From NCBI GenBank assembly GCA_021805865.1, contig JAJZDX010000004.1:62001-126000 (forward strand): DNA of 64,000 bases, written 5' to 3'. How positions within the stretch are numbered: the first letter of the stretch is position 1; the number at the start of each line of letters is the position of its first letter. Below, in pieces: positions 28,853-40,461 of the stretch. The position numbers and the translations under genes are program-made. The DNA comes from Pseudomonadota bacterium. GTDB lineage: Bacteria; Pseudomonadota; Gammaproteobacteria; Steroidobacterales; Steroidobacteraceae. The notes beneath the pieces were generated by a model that made no database searches, was not told the DNA's origin, and worked only from the letters and a program-made list of their open reading frames with translations.

Positions 28853-29557
28853 TCAGGCCGACGGCTTGGGCTGAAAGGTCACCTTGGTCGTCCACTTCGA
28901 CATCTTGCCGGGCAGACTGGTGTCGATGACCAGCTTGGCGTGCGCCTGGCGGACCCTCGATGCCAGCGTGATCGCGGTCGATTTATCACACTCGGCATTG
29001 ATCGGGAAGGCGCTGACGATCCGGATTTGCTTGGCCGAGAGCACATCCGCCGGGCTCTTGCCGAGCGGCTCGATCTTCGCGCCGGTGATCTGCGTATTGG
29101 CGGCGGTGGCGAACTTGTACGCCACGGGGCCCTGCCACACCCCCTTCTTCGGCGCGCCCGAGGTGTCGATCGTCGCCTCCTGGGTGAGCGGCGGCGGGGT
29201 CAGCTTGACCTCGATCGGCTGTGCCGGGAACAGCCTCTGCTTGGTCGCCAGGCCCTGCAGCCTCCAGATCGCCAGGTACTGCAGCTTGAAGCTGTTCTGG
29301 CAGCGCACGGGCAGCATCGCCGACCAGCGCGTACCGGTCGGGTCCGACTTCAGCGGGATCTTCTTTCCGCTGCCCACGTCGTAGAGGTAGATCGGCTGGC
29401 TGACCATGGCGCCCGAGGTTACGGTCGCCTTGATCGGATACATGCCGATATCGGGATTGGCCTGGAACTTATCCGGCGTATTGTTCTGCACCTGCACGCT
29501 GCAGCCGGCCAGGACCAGCGCTGCGACCCCACAGGTTAACCGGAGCGATTTCCGCAT
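28853..29557 (-). CDS. Putative lipoprotein of unknown function
   Basis: MRKSLRLTCGVAALVLAGCSVQVQNNTPDKFQANPDIGMYPIKATV: signal peptide with LAGC lipobox; 234 aa from ATG at 29557. Confidence 0.8.
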   Translation of the reverse strand: MRKSLRLTCGVAALVLAGCSVQVQNNTPDKFQANPDIGMYPIKATVTSGAMVSQPIYLYDVGSGKKIPLKSDPTGTRWSAMLPVRCQNSFKLQYLAIWRLQGLATKQRLFPAQPIEVKLTPPPLTQEATIDTSGAPKKGVWQGPVAYKFATAANTQITGAKIEPLGKSPADVLSAKQIRIVSAFPINAECDKSTAITLASRVRQAHAKLVIDTSLPGKMSKWTTKVTFQPKPSA

Positions 29558-29732
29558 GACGTGCCCCTTTCGAGACGCAACCGTGAACGTGGTGTGAATG
29601 GAAACGTAAATTGTACAACTTGTGCGGTTGCTGACAAGCCCCCGCAGCGGCAACCCAACCGCCGGCACGACCAAAAGCCGGAGACCCCGCGCAGTCCGCG
29701 GGGACACCCGGCCTTGAGACCGCGCGTGGCGC

Positions 29733-29945
29733 TTATTTCTTCTTGGCGGTCTTGCGCGCGCCAGCCCGCTTGGCGGCCCGGAAAGAGATGCCGGCGCGCA
29801 TGGCCTTCTGCTGAACCGCCGCAGGAGTGCGCCCAAGCTTCTTGGCGACCTCGGTGGTCGGGGTGCCCGCCTTCGCGAGCGCCTTCAGGGTCTTCAGCTC
29901 ACTGGCGCTCCAGGAAGCGCCATCGTTCGGAGGACGTTTCGCCAT
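29733..29945 (-). CDS. Small basic SANT/Myb-like DNA-binding protein
   Basis: MAKRPPNDGASWSASELKTLKALAKAGTPTTEVAKKLGRTPAAVQQKAMRAGISFRAAKRAGARKTAKKK: HTH pattern plus Lys/Arg-rich tail. Confidence 0.75.
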   Translation of the reverse strand: MAKRPPNDGASWSASELKTLKALAKAGTPTTEVAKKLGRTPAAVQQKAMRAGISFRAAKRAGARKTAKKK

Positions 29946-30103
29946 TAAAAATACTCCTAAAAACACCCAACTACAGGGTTCGGAGCCGGATCATACACGT
30001 ATTTTCGCGCCAGTCCAACTTGTAATTGATATGTTGTAGTGAGTGTTCCGCGAAGGGACATCGCGGATGTTGATCGTCAGACGTCAGACAGATGATCCGG
30101 CGA

Positions 30104-30128
30104 CGGCCCCGACCGCGGTGCGGGGCCG
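30104..30128 (-). terminator. Candidate terminator hairpin of ahcY (CGGCCCC...GGGGCCG)
   Basis: 7-bp GC stem shortly after the ahcY stop codon; no clear U-tract. Confidence 0.3.
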
Positions 30129-30143
30129 GCCGGACCGTTCGTG

Positions 30144-31565
<1,422 letters not shown>

Positions 31566-31590
31566 GGTGTGAATACTCCGATGGGTTCAG

Positions 31591-31682
31591 TGAGCGCCGT
31601 ATGAGGGATACGCGCGCGCCATCCGAGCCTGGCAGGCGGCGGGCTTCGGGAGCCGGCCGGCCTGTCGCAACGCTCCTCGGAG
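31591..31682 (-). ncRNA. SAH riboswitch in the ahcY leader
   Basis: Minus strand reads TCCGAGGAGCGTTGCGACAGG...CTGCCAGGCTCGGATGGCGCGCGCGTATCCCTCATACGGCGCTCA: P1 TCCGAG/CTCGGA pairing, conserved GAGGAGCGnTGC and CCAGGCTCG blocks, and a 3' GGCGCTC able to form the pseudoknot with GAGCG. Located 26 bp upstream of the ahcY start codon. Confidence 0.9.
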
Positions 31683-31722
31683 GACGCGGCTCCACCGCAC
31701 CATCTGCGGTGAATGGCCGTCT

Positions 31723-31762
31723 CCGGCGCGGTGCAGCCGGCGGATCCGCTGCACCGCGCCGG
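31723..31762. terminator. 15-bp perfect inverted repeat between metK and the SAH riboswitch
   Basis: CCGGCGCGGTGCAGC-CGGCGGATCC-GCTGCACCGCGCCGG: 15-bp stem, 10-nt loop, 40 bp after the metK stop codon; no T-run, so terminator function is inferred. Confidence 0.5.
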
Positions 31763-31801
31763 CAAAATCTCAGGCGGCCCCCGCCCGGGCCGCCTCGCCG
31801 A

Positions 31802-32974
31802 TCAGGCCGCTCTCAGGCACTTGGCGGCGGCCGCCAGCGCCTCGGCCCGGTCGGTCCGCTCCCAGGTGAACTCGGGCTCGGTGCGGCCGAAATGCCCGTA
31901 GGCGGCGGTCTTCTGGTAGATCGGGCGCGCCAGATCGAGCATCCGGCGCAGGCCATAGGGCGTGAGATCGAAGTGCTCGCGCACCAGATGGGTCAGTTGC
32001 TCGCGCGAGAGGCGGCTGGTGCCGAATGTCTCCACCATGACGGAGGTCGGCTCGGCCACGCCGATGGCATAGGAGATCTGCACCTCGCAGCGCGAAGCCA
32101 GACCCGCGGCCACTACATTCTTGGCCACGTAGCGCGCCGCGTAGGCCGCAGACCGGTCCACCTTCGAGGGATCCTTGCCCGAGAACGCGCCACCGCCGTG
32201 ACGGGCGTAGCCGCCGTAGGTATCGACGATGATCTTGCGACCGGTCAGACCGCAGTCCCCCACGGGACCGCCGATGACGAACCGCCCGGTGGGGTTGATG
32301 TGGAAGCGGGTCTCCTTGCCGACCCACTCCTTGGGCAGCACGGGCTTGAGGATCTCCTCCATCACCGCCTCGCGCAAGGTCTCGGTGGAGACCTCGGGAC
32401 TGTGCTGCGTGGAGAGCACGACGGCCTCGAGCCCGACGGGCTTGTCGTCCTCGTAGCGCAGTGTGACCTGACTCTTGGCGTCGGGACGCAGCCAGGTGAG
32501 CCGCCCGGTCTTTCTCACCTCGGCCTGGCGCTTGACCAGCCGGTGCGCCAGAGTGATGGGCGCCGGCATCAGCACATCGGTCTCGTTGCTCGCGTAGCCG
32601 AACATCATCCCCTGATCGCCCGCGCCCTGCGCCCGCTCATCCTGGCGATCGACGCCCTGGGCGATGTCCGGAGACTGCTTGCCGATGATGTTGAGCACCC
32701 CGCAGCTCGCCCCGTCGAAGCCCATGTCGGAGGAGTTGTAGCCGATATCGAGGACGGTCTTGCGCACCAGCGACTCGACGTCCACCCAGCCGGAGGTGGT
32801 CACCTCACCGGCGACGATGACCACGCCCGTCTTGACCAAAGTCTCGCAAGCCACGCGGCCGCGGGGATCCTCGCCGAGGATCGCATCCAGCACCGCGTCG
32901 GAGATCTGGTCGGCGACCTTGTCGGGATGGCCTTCGGAGACGGATTCGGAGGTGAAAAGATAGTGATTGGTCAT
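31802..32974 (-). CDS. metK: S-adenosylmethionine synthase (methionine adenosyltransferase)
   Basis: [72 protein letters not shown]; start at 32974 within a longer ORF. Confidence 0.98.
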   Translation of the reverse strand: MTNHYLFTSESVSEGHPDKVADQISDAVLDAILGEDPRGRVACETLVKTGVVIVAGEVTTSGWVDVESLVRKTVLDIGYNSSDMGFDGASCGVLNIIGKQSPDIAQGVDRQDERAQGAGDQGMMFGYASNETDVLMPAPITLAHRLVKRQAEVRKTGRLTWLRPDAKSQVTLRYEDDKPVGLEAVVLSTQHSPEVSTETLREAVMEEILKPVLPKEWVGKETRFHINPTGRFVIGGPVGDCGLTGRKIIVDTYGGYARHGGGAFSGKDPSKVDRSAAYAARYVAKNVVAAGLASRCEVQISYAIGVAEPTSVMVETFGTSRLSREQLTHLVREHFDLTPYGLRRMLDLARPIYQKTAAYGHFGRTEPEFTWERTDRAEALAAAAKCLRAA

Positions 32975-34023
32975 CGATCGGTTCCCGTAGCTTGAGCGTG
33001 AGACATTTCCCGGGAGCGCACCGCGCCGAACGCGGCCCGGGCCGCGGGCTCCCCGAAGCTCTCGGCGAGCCGCCGAGCGATCTGCTCGCGCGTCAGGCGA
33101 TGATTCTGCGTGCCGCGCGATTCTATCTTGATGGCGCCCATGACGGCCGCGATCCGCCCGGTGCTCTCCCAGTCGAGGCCGCGCAGCAGCCCGTGCAGCA
33201 GCCCGGCGCGATATGCATCGCCGCATCCCGTCGGATCCACCACGGCGGCCGCCTTGGCGCACGGGATCTCGATCCGTTCTTCCTTGGTGTGGATGACCGA
33301 GCCGCTGGCGCCGCGGGTGACGATCAGCGCCGCCACGCGCTCGCACACCTGCCGCTCGCTCCAGCCGGTCTTCTGCTGCACGACCTGCCACTCATAGTCG
33401 TTCACGGCCACCCACTGCGCCTGCCCGATGAATGCGCGCAGCGCCTCGCCATCGAACATCGGCAGGCCCTGACCGGGATCGAAGATGAAGGGAATGCCTG
33501 CGGCGGCGAACTGGCGCGCGTGCTCGAGCATGCCTTCGCGCCCGTCGGGCGCCACGATTCCCAAAGCGATGTCCTTCGCATCCGCCACGCTGTTGAGATG
33601 CGCCTGCTGCATCGCTCCGGGATGGAAGGCCCAGATCTGGTTGTCGTCCAGATCGGTGGTGACGAAGCCCTGCGCCGTGAACTCGCCGTCGAGCACCCGG
33701 ACGTGCTCGACCGGCACGCCATTGCGCCGCAGCCACTCGCCGTACGGGTCGAAGTCGTGGCCCACGGTCGCCATGGGATAACCCACCTCGCCCAGCAGGT
33801 TGAGGTTGTAGGCGATGTTTCCGGCGCAGCCGCCGAACTCCCGGCGCATCTGCGGCACCAGAAACGACACGTTCAGGATGTGGATCTTGTCCGGGAGGAT
33901 GTGATCCTTGAAACGCCCCTGGAACACCATGATGGTGTCAAAGGCGACGGATCCGCAGATCAGTATTTTGCCGGCAGTGTCGCTCGCGCGTGACACTCCC
34001 CCGGCCTCGAGATTCTGTGTCAT
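32971..34023 (-). CDS. PfkB-family carbohydrate/adenosine kinase
   Basis: [16 protein letters not shown]...[37 protein letters not shown]-terminal [20 protein letters not shown] (PfkB signature 2). ATGA overlap with metK. Confidence 0.9.
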   Translation of the reverse strand: MTQNLEAGGVSRASDTAGKILICGSVAFDTIMVFQGRFKDHILPDKIHILNVSFLVPQMRREFGGCAGNIAYNLNLLGEVGYPMATVGHDFDPYGEWLRRNGVPVEHVRVLDGEFTAQGFVTTDLDDNQIWAFHPGAMQQAHLNSVADAKDIALGIVAPDGREGMLEHARQFAAAGIPFIFDPGQGLPMFDGEALRAFIGQAQWVAVNDYEWQVVQQKTGWSERQVCERVAALIVTRGASGSVIHTKEERIEIPCAKAAAVVDPTGCGDAYRAGLLHGLLRGLDWESTGRIAAVMGAIKIESRGTQNHRLTREQIARRLAESFGEPAARAAFGAVRSREMSHAQATGTDR

Positions 34024-34125
34024 GCCATGTCAATTGCAAGGTGGAATCGGGGATGTTAACGCATCTCCCCTCCAAACTCCAGGGCGGCCTTCCCGCCCCG
34101 GATCCGCGCCGCGAGAATCATCCGC

Positions 34126-34365
34126 TCACGAGAGACTCGATGGTTTGGATTGCGCCGCGAGCAGCGCGACCGCCTGGCGGGCGAGATCGGTGAGGCCTTC
34201 ACCATGATGTTCCTCACAATGGGCGATGATCTGGCGCCGCATGCGCGGCTCCCAGAATCGCCTCAGATGAGTGGCAACGTCATTCGCGGCCTCCGTCGGC
34301 GCCGACTCGGACGCGAAGAACATGCTGATCTCGTTGGCCATCTTGACGAGCAGTTCGGTATTCAT
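34126..34365 (-). CDS. fdsD: Formate dehydrogenase delta subunit
   Basis: 79 aa; LLVKMANEISMFFASE...DVATHLRRFWEPRMRRQIIAH typical of FdsD; last gene of fds operon. Confidence 0.88.
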   Translation of the reverse strand: MNTELLVKMANEISMFFASESAPTEAANDVATHLRRFWEPRMRRQIIAHCEEHHGEGLTDLARQAVALLAAQSKPSSLS

Positions 34366-34395
34366 TTGGGTTATCTGGTCATGACATGCAGTTAT

Positions 34396-35271
34396 TCAGA
34401 CGCCGCTCAACCGCCTCGAGTGGGCATACACCACGTGCTGCTGCTCCCGCGCGAACGCCACCAGCGTCATGCCGGCGCGCTCGGCAAGGCGCACCGCGAG
34501 GGCGGTCGGAGCCGACAGGGCCGCGAGAAAGGCGATACCCACCGCGGCGCTCTTCTGGATCATCTCGTAGCTCGCCCGGCTGGTGAGCAGGAGGAAACCG
34601 CCGGAGAAATCCGCCCCCGAGCGCACTCGCGCGCCGATCAGCTTGTCGAGCGCATTGTGCCTGCCGACATCCTCGCGGACGACCTCGATCCCTCGGCCCG
34701 GGACCACCCACGCCGCCGCGTGCACGCTGCCCGTGCGGGCGTTGAGCGGCTGGCGGCACGCGAGCCCGGCGATGGCCGAGTGCAGATCGGCGGCCTTCAC
34801 GGCGGGCCCCTCCCCCACGGGCTTCACCGCGCGGATGGCCTGCTCGGCGGTTTCCACGCCGCAGAGGCCGCAGCCCGTGCGGCCGGTGAGCCGCCGGCGC
34901 TGCTCAAGCAGCGCCGTGAACCGCTCCCAGGCAACGCTGATGCGGACCTCGGCGGTTTCGCCGCCAAGGATGACCTGAACGTCATGGATCTCCCTCGCAT
35001 CCTCGACGAGTCCCTCACTCAGCGTGAACCCGACCCCGAAATCCTCGAGATCGGCCGGAGTGGCGAGCATCACGCCGTGGGGCACGCCGTGGTAGAAAAG
35101 CCCCACGGGCAGCTCCTCGGCCACCAAGTCGCGCTCGCGGCCGAGCAGACCCTCCCGCCAGCGCTCCACGTCGAGCTCGGCAACCACCTGCGGCGGCGCG
35201 CTCCCTGCAGCGCCCTGCAGCGCCCCCGCCCGGGCCTGCTCCGGCTGCGGCGCGCCGCCCGATTCAGGCAT
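34396..35271 (-). CDS. fdhD: Formate dehydrogenase accessory sulfurtransferase FdhD
   Basis: TGRTGCGLCGVE (CxxC), NARTGSVHAAAWV, VREDVGRHNALDKLIGA, LLLTSRASYEMIQKSAAVGI. Confidence 0.95.
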   Translation of the reverse strand: MPESGGAPQPEQARAGALQGAAGSAPPQVVAELDVERWREGLLGRERDLVAEELPVGLFYHGVPHGVMLATPADLEDFGVGFTLSEGLVEDAREIHDVQVILGGETAEVRISVAWERFTALLEQRRRLTGRTGCGLCGVETAEQAIRAVKPVGEGPAVKAADLHSAIAGLACRQPLNARTGSVHAAAWVVPGRGIEVVREDVGRHNALDKLIGARVRSGADFSGGFLLLTSRASYEMIQKSAAVGIAFLAALSAPTALAVRLAERAGMTLVAFAREQQHVVYAHSRRLSGV

Positions 35272-38122
35272 GCGCAGGATCGCGCGCGCGGCCCGGAGGC
35301 TTGCGCAGCGAGCGCTCCACGGCCGCCCGTTCCCGCCAGGCGTCCGCCTGGCTCACCCGCACCACCTGCACCGCCGTCACCTTGTACTCCGGGCAGTTGG
35401 TCGCCCAATCGGAGTTCTCCGTGGTGACGATATTGGCCTGGGTCTGGGGAAAGTGGAACGTGGTGTAGACCACCCCGGGGGCGATCCGATCGCTCACACT
35501 GGCGCGCAGCACCGTCTCCCCCGCACGGCTGCTCATCCCGACCCAATCGCCGTCGGCGATGCCGCGGACCTCGGCATCGTGCGGATGAATTTCCAGCAGA
35601 TCCTCCGCGTGCCAGAGCACGTTCGCCGTGCGGCGCGTCTGTGCGCCGACGTTGTACTGCGAAAGGATCCGCCCGGTGGTGAGGATCAGCGGGAAGCGGC
35701 TGTTCACCCGCTCGCTGGTCGGAACGTACTCGGTGACATAGAAGCGGCCCTTGCCGCGCACGAACTGATGCACATGCATGGTTGGCGTGCCTTCCGGCGC
35801 GGCGTCGTTGCAAGGCCACTGGATGCTGCCCAGCCGGTCGAGCTTCTCGTACGACACGCCCTCGAAGGTCGGGGTCAGGCGTGCGATCTCGTCCATGATC
35901 TCGGACGGATGGGTGTAGTGCATCGGATAGCCGAGCGCGTTCGAGAGCAACAGGGTGACCTGCCAGTCCTCGTACCCGGCGCGCGGCGGCATCACCTTGC
36001 GCACCCTCGAGATGCGCCGCTCCGCGTTGGTGAACGTGCCGTCCTTTTCCAGGAACGAGGAGCCGGGCAGGAACACGTGGGCGAATTTCGCGGTCTCGTT
36101 GAGGAACAGGTCCTGCACGATCACACACTCCATCGCCGCCAGCGCGCTGGTGACATGATGGGTATTCGGATCGGACTGGACGATGTCCTCGCCCTGGACG
36201 TACAGGGCGCGGAATGTGCCGTCGAGGGAGGCCTCGAACATGTTCGGGATGCGCAGGCCGGGCTCGGCCGGGAGCCGCACGCCCCAGTCCCGCTCGAACA
36301 GCGAGCGCACCTCGGAATCCGACACGTGCCGGTAGCCGGTGAACTCGTGCGGGAATGAGCCCATGTCGCAGGAGCCCTGCACGTTGTTCTGACCCCGCAG
36401 CGGGTTGACGCCGACGCCCTCGCGCCCGAGGTTGCCCGTGGCCATCGCCAGATTCGCGAGCCCCATGACGGCCGTCGAGCCCTGGCTGTGCTCGGTCACG
36501 CCGAGGCCGTAATAGATCGCGCTGTTGCCGCCGGTCGCGTACAGGCGAGCCGCGCGGCGCACCAGCTCGGCCGGCACGCCGGTGATCGCGGCCATCGCCT
36601 CCGGGGAATGGTGCTCCTCGGCCACGAAGGCCTTCCAGCGCTGATACGACGGGTCTTCGCACCGCTCTGCCACGTAGTCATCCTTGGCCAGCCCCTCGCT
36701 CACCACGACGTGCGCCAGCGCGTTGAGCATCGCGACGTTGGTCCCCGGCTGCAGCTGCAGGTGGATGTCGGCTGCAACGTGGGGGCTGCGCACGAGGCCG
36801 ATGACGCGCGGGTCGATGACGATGAGCTTCGCGCCCTGGCGAAGCCGCTGCTTGATCTGCGAGGCGAACACCGGATGCCCGTCCGTGGGATTCGCGCCGA
36901 TCACCAGGATCACGTCGGACTGGGCCACCGAAGTGAATGCCTGGGTACCGGCGGACTCGCCAAGGGTGCTCTTCAGGCCGTAGCCGGTGGGGGAATGGCA
37001 TACGCGCGCGCAGGTGTCGACGTTGTTGGTGCCGAAGGCCGCGCGCACCAGCTTCTGCACGAGGAAGGTCTCCTCGTTGGAGCAGCGGGAGGAGGTGATG
37101 CCGCCGACCGAGTCGCGGCCGTATTTCGCCTGGATGCGGCGGATCTCGCCGGCCGCATACGCGATCGCCTCCTCCCAGGACACCTCGCGCCAGTCGTCCC
37201 GGATGCTCTTGCGCAGCATCGGCTTCAGCTGTCGGTCCGGATGCGTGGCGTAACCGTAGGCGAAACGCCCCTTGACGCAGGCGTGGCCATGGTTGGCGTC
37301 GCCATCGCGGTTGGGCACCATCCGCACCACTTCCGTCTCGGCGCCACTGCCTCGGGTCTCCGCCTCGAAGCTGCAGCCCACACCGCAGTAGGCGCAGGTG
37401 GTGGTGACGGCGCGCTGCGGCTGGCCGAGCCGCAGGAGCGATTTCTCGGTCAGCGCCGCGGTCGGACAGGCTTCCACGCACGCTCCGCACGAAACGCACT
37501 CCGACTCGAGGAACGGCTGGTCCTGGCTCGCCGCGATCTTCGAGTCCAGGCCGCGGCCCTGCACCGTGAGGGCGAAGGTGCCCTGAACCTCCTCGCAGGC
37601 GCGCACGCAGCGCGAGCAGACGATGCAGTACTGCGGATCGAACACAAAGTAGGGATTGCTGTCGTCGACCGGCGCGGGGTGGCGCCGGGCCGGGCCATAG
37701 GTCGTCTGCGCAAGGCCCACCGTCCTTGCGACGCTCTCGAGCTCGCTGTGCCCTTTCGCCGGGGAGTCGGCCCAATCAGGCGGCTGATCCGAGAGATACA
37801 GATCCAGAACGCCGCGGCGCAGCGCCTCGAGCTTCTCCGATCGAGTGCGGATCTTCATGCCCGCGGCGACGAGGGTGGTGCACGAGGCGGGGTAGCCCCT
37901 GCGCCCCTCGATCTCGACCAGACACATCCGGCACGAGCCGAAGGCCTTCAACGTATCGGTGGCGCAGAGCTTCGGCACCTGGGTCCCGGCGAGCGCCGCG
38001 GCCCGCATGACGGACGTGCCCTCAGGCACCGTGACGCTCTTGCCGTCGATCTCGACGGTGACGGGCGCGCCCCCCTCGCGGGGCGCCGGTGTGCCGCAAT
38101 CATGATAATCAATGGCAAACAT
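35264..38122 (-). CDS. fdsA: NAD-dependent formate dehydrogenase alpha (molybdopterin) subunit
   Basis: 952 aa; N-terminal 2Fe-2S domain, CIVCSRCVRACEEVQGTFAL and CVSCGACVEACPTAAL 4Fe-4S clusters, CAYCGVGC, Mo ligand region ARVCHSPTGYGLKSTLGESAG. Confidence 0.96.
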   Translation of the reverse strand: MFAIDYHDCGTPAPREGGAPVTVEIDGKSVTVPEGTSVMRAAALAGTQVPKLCATDTLKAFGSCRMCLVEIEGRRGYPASCTTLVAAGMKIRTRSEKLEALRRGVLDLYLSDQPPDWADSPAKGHSELESVARTVGLAQTTYGPARRHPAPVDDSNPYFVFDPQYCIVCSRCVRACEEVQGTFALTVQGRGLDSKIAASQDQPFLESECVSCGACVEACPTAALTEKSLLRLGQPQRAVTTTCAYCGVGCSFEAETRGSGAETEVVRMVPNRDGDANHGHACVKGRFAYGYATHPDRQLKPMLRKSIRDDWREVSWEEAIAYAAGEIRRIQAKYGRDSVGGITSSRCSNEETFLVQKLVRAAFGTNNVDTCARVCHSPTGYGLKSTLGESAGTQAFTSVAQSDVILVIGANPTDGHPVFASQIKQRLRQGAKLIVIDPRVIGLVRSPHVAADIHLQLQPGTNVAMLNALAHVVVSEGLAKDDYVAERCEDPSYQRWKAFVAEEHHSPEAMAAITGVPAELVRRAARLYATGGNSAIYYGLGVTEHSQGSTAVMGLANLAMATGNLGREGVGVNPLRGQNNVQGSCDMGSFPHEFTGYRHVSDSEVRSLFERDWGVRLPAEPGLRIPNMFEASLDGTFRALYVQGEDIVQSDPNTHHVTSALAAMECVIVQDLFLNETAKFAHVFLPGSSFLEKDGTFTNAERRISRVRKVMPPRAGYEDWQVTLLLSNALGYPMHYTHPSEIMDEIARLTPTFEGVSYEKLDRLGSIQWPCNDAAPEGTPTMHVHQFVRGKGRFYVTEYVPTSERVNSRFPLILTTGRILSQYNVGAQTRRTANVLWHAEDLLEIHPHDAEVRGIADGDWVGMSSRAGETVLRASVSDRIAPGVVYTTFHFPQTQANIVTTENSDWATNCPEYKVTAVQVVRVSQADAWRERAAVERSLRKPPGRARDPAHA

Positions 38123-38226
38123 ATCTATCGCCTCTCCTCATGCGCTGCGCAGGACCCACGGGGCGCGCCCGGAGGCGAAACCCGTACGAACACAGCGGCA
38201 CTACGCGCCGGAAAGATCACCCGTCG

Positions 38227-39810
38227 TCAACGCGACACCCTTGCGAGGAAGTCTTCGCGGAAATGCTTCAGCGCGCTCTGCACGGGGAACGGGGCCATGC
38301 CGCCGAGACCGCACAGCGACCCCTGCACCATCACCTCGCACAACTCCTCGAGCCGCACCACCTGGCGCTGCGGATCCTCGCCCTTGAGGATCCGATCGAC
38401 GATCTCCACCCCGCGCGTCGAGCCGATGCGGCAGGGCGTGCACTTGCCGCAGGACTCTATCGCGCAGAACTCCATGGCGTAGCGGGCCATCCGAACCATG
38501 TCCACGGTGTCATCGAACGCCACGATACCGCCGTGGCCCAGCATGGCGCCGATGCCGGCGAGCGCCTCGTAATCGACCAGGGTGTCGAACTGCGAAGCCG
38601 GCACGTAGGCCCCGAGAGGCCCGCCGATCTGCACCGCGCGGATGGGGCGGCCCGAGGCGGAGCCGCCTCCGTACTCGTACAGGAGCTCGCGCAGCGTCAG
38701 GCCGAACGCCCGCTCCACCAGCCCGCCACGCTTGATGTTGCCGGCGAGCTGGATCGGCAGCGTGCCCCGGGACTTGCCCGTGCCGTAGCCGGCATAGAAG
38801 TCCGCCCCATGGCGCAGGATGGCCGGCACCGTGGACAGCGTGATGACGTTGTTGACGACGGTCGGGCACCCGAACAGTCCCTTCACGGCAGGCAGGGGCG
38901 GCCGCACGCGCACCTCGCCCCGCCGGCCCTCCAGGCTCTCGAGCATCGAGGTCTCTTCCCCGCAGATGTACGCTCCGGCGCCCAGGCGCACCTCCAGGTC
39001 GAAGCGTTTGCCGCTGCCCATGACGTCCGCGCCCAGGTAGCGGGCTTCGTATGCGCCCGCGATGGCCCGGGTCAGTATCCGATGGGCATGGGGGTACTCG
39101 GCGCGCAGGTAGATGTAGCCCCGGCTCGCGCCCGTGGCGATGGCCGCGATGGTCATGCCCTCGATCAGGCTGAACGGGTCGCCTTCCATCAGCATGCGGT
39201 CGGAGAAGGTGCCGGAATCGCCCTCATCGGCGTTGCAGGTGACATATTTCCGGTCCGCCTGCTGATCGAGCACGGTCTTCCACTTGATGCCGGTCGGAAA
39301 GGCCGCCCCACCGCGCCCACGCAGCCCGGAGCGGGTCACCGCCTCGACGACGGCCTGCGGACTCATCGCCAGTGCCCGCCGCAAACCCTGGTAGCCGCCG
39401 TGGGCCACGTAGTCCGCCACGCTGAGTGGATCGACACGCCCGACCCTCTGGAAGGTCAGCCGCTGCTGACTGGCAAACCAGGGAACGGAGTCGACATCGC
39501 CCACACGCAGCGCATGCGCCCCGCCCGCGAGCCAGCCGGCATCGAACAGCCCCGGCACGTCCGCCGCGCTCACCGGGCCGTAGGCGATCCGGCCCTGCGC
39601 ACTCACCACTTCCACCAGGGGCTCGAGCCAGTAGGCCCCGCGGGAGCCGTTGCGCACCAGGCGCACCTCGAGCCCTCTGCTTGAGGCCTGGGCCGCGATC
39701 GCCCCGCAGACGGCCTCGGCTCCGAGCGAGAGCGACCCGGCGTCTCCGGGAACAAACACCGTCGTGGCCGCGGCCGCCCCCCCGGGACTGGCCGTCTGGG
39801 ACGAGGTCAT
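38227..39810 (-). CDS. fdsB: NAD-dependent formate dehydrogenase beta subunit (NuoF-like)
   Basis: SGLRGRGGAAFPTGIKWKTVL, CNADEGDSGTFSDRMLMEGDPFSLIEGM, GAGAYICGEETSMLESLEGRRGEVRVRPP, ESCGKCTPCRIGSTRG. Confidence 0.95.
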   Translation of the reverse strand: MTSSQTASPGGAAAATTVFVPGDAGSLSLGAEAVCGAIAAQASSRGLEVRLVRNGSRGAYWLEPLVEVVSAQGRIAYGPVSAADVPGLFDAGWLAGGAHALRVGDVDSVPWFASQQRLTFQRVGRVDPLSVADYVAHGGYQGLRRALAMSPQAVVEAVTRSGLRGRGGAAFPTGIKWKTVLDQQADRKYVTCNADEGDSGTFSDRMLMEGDPFSLIEGMTIAAIATGASRGYIYLRAEYPHAHRILTRAIAGAYEARYLGADVMGSGKRFDLEVRLGAGAYICGEETSMLESLEGRRGEVRVRPPLPAVKGLFGCPTVVNNVITLSTVPAILRHGADFYAGYGTGKSRGTLPIQLAGNIKRGGLVERAFGLTLRELLYEYGGGSASGRPIRAVQIGGPLGAYVPASQFDTLVDYEALAGIGAMLGHGGIVAFDDTVDMVRMARYAMEFCAIESCGKCTPCRIGSTRGVEIVDRILKGEDPQRQVVRLEELCEVMVQGSLCGLGGMAPFPVQSALKHFREDFLARVSR

Positions 39811-40292
39811 GGGCTACCCTCGGTATCCGCCTCGGCAAGCAGCGCATCGAAGCGCTCCGGCGTGACACGGCCGTGCAGCTTCCCGTCGACCATCACCGCC
39901 GGAGAGCAGGCGCAGTTGCCCAGGCAGTACACCGGATCGAGCGAGAACTTCCCGTCGGGGGTGCGCTGGTGGAAATCGACCCCCAGCCGCGCGCGCGCGT
40001 GCTCCGCGAGCGCCTCGCCCCCGAGGGCTTGGCAGGACTCGGCGCGGCACACCTGCACAACGTGCTTGCCGGGAGGGGAGCTGCGGAAGTGATGGTAGAA
40101 GGTGATGACGCCATGGACCTCGGCGCGGGAGAGATTGAGCTCCCCGGCCACCAGGGCGACGGCTTCGGCCGGCACGTGGCCCAGCGCTTCCTGGATCGCG
40201 TGCAGCACCTCGAGGAGCGGTCCTGGACGATCTTTGAATTCCGTCAGGATCCGCCCGACGGTCTCACTTTGCGCCGACGAGAGCATCTGCAT
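39807..40292 (-). CDS. fdsG: NAD-dependent formate dehydrogenase gamma subunit (NuoE-like)
   Basis: [41 protein letters not shown]...VQVCRAESCQALGG...DPVYCLGNCACSPAVMVDG; start at 40292 within longer ORF. Confidence 0.94.
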   Translation of the reverse strand: MQMLSSAQSETVGRILTEFKDRPGPLLEVLHAIQEALGHVPAEAVALVAGELNLSRAEVHGVITFYHHFRSSPPGKHVVQVCRAESCQALGGEALAEHARARLGVDFHQRTPDGKFSLDPVYCLGNCACSPAVMVDGKLHGRVTPERFDALLAEADTEGSP

Positions 40293-40461
40293 ACTCCAGA
40301 AAGTATACGTCCTGGCGGCCGCCGGCTTGTACGATCGGCGCCCGGAGGTCGGAAAATCTAAGATTGTGTTCGATTTTTGGCACGTGGGAGCGGCCCGGCG
40401 CGGCGGCACCTGAAGCCGGGCGCAGGCCGTCCACCGCTGCCGTCGCGGCCGCCGCCCCTGA

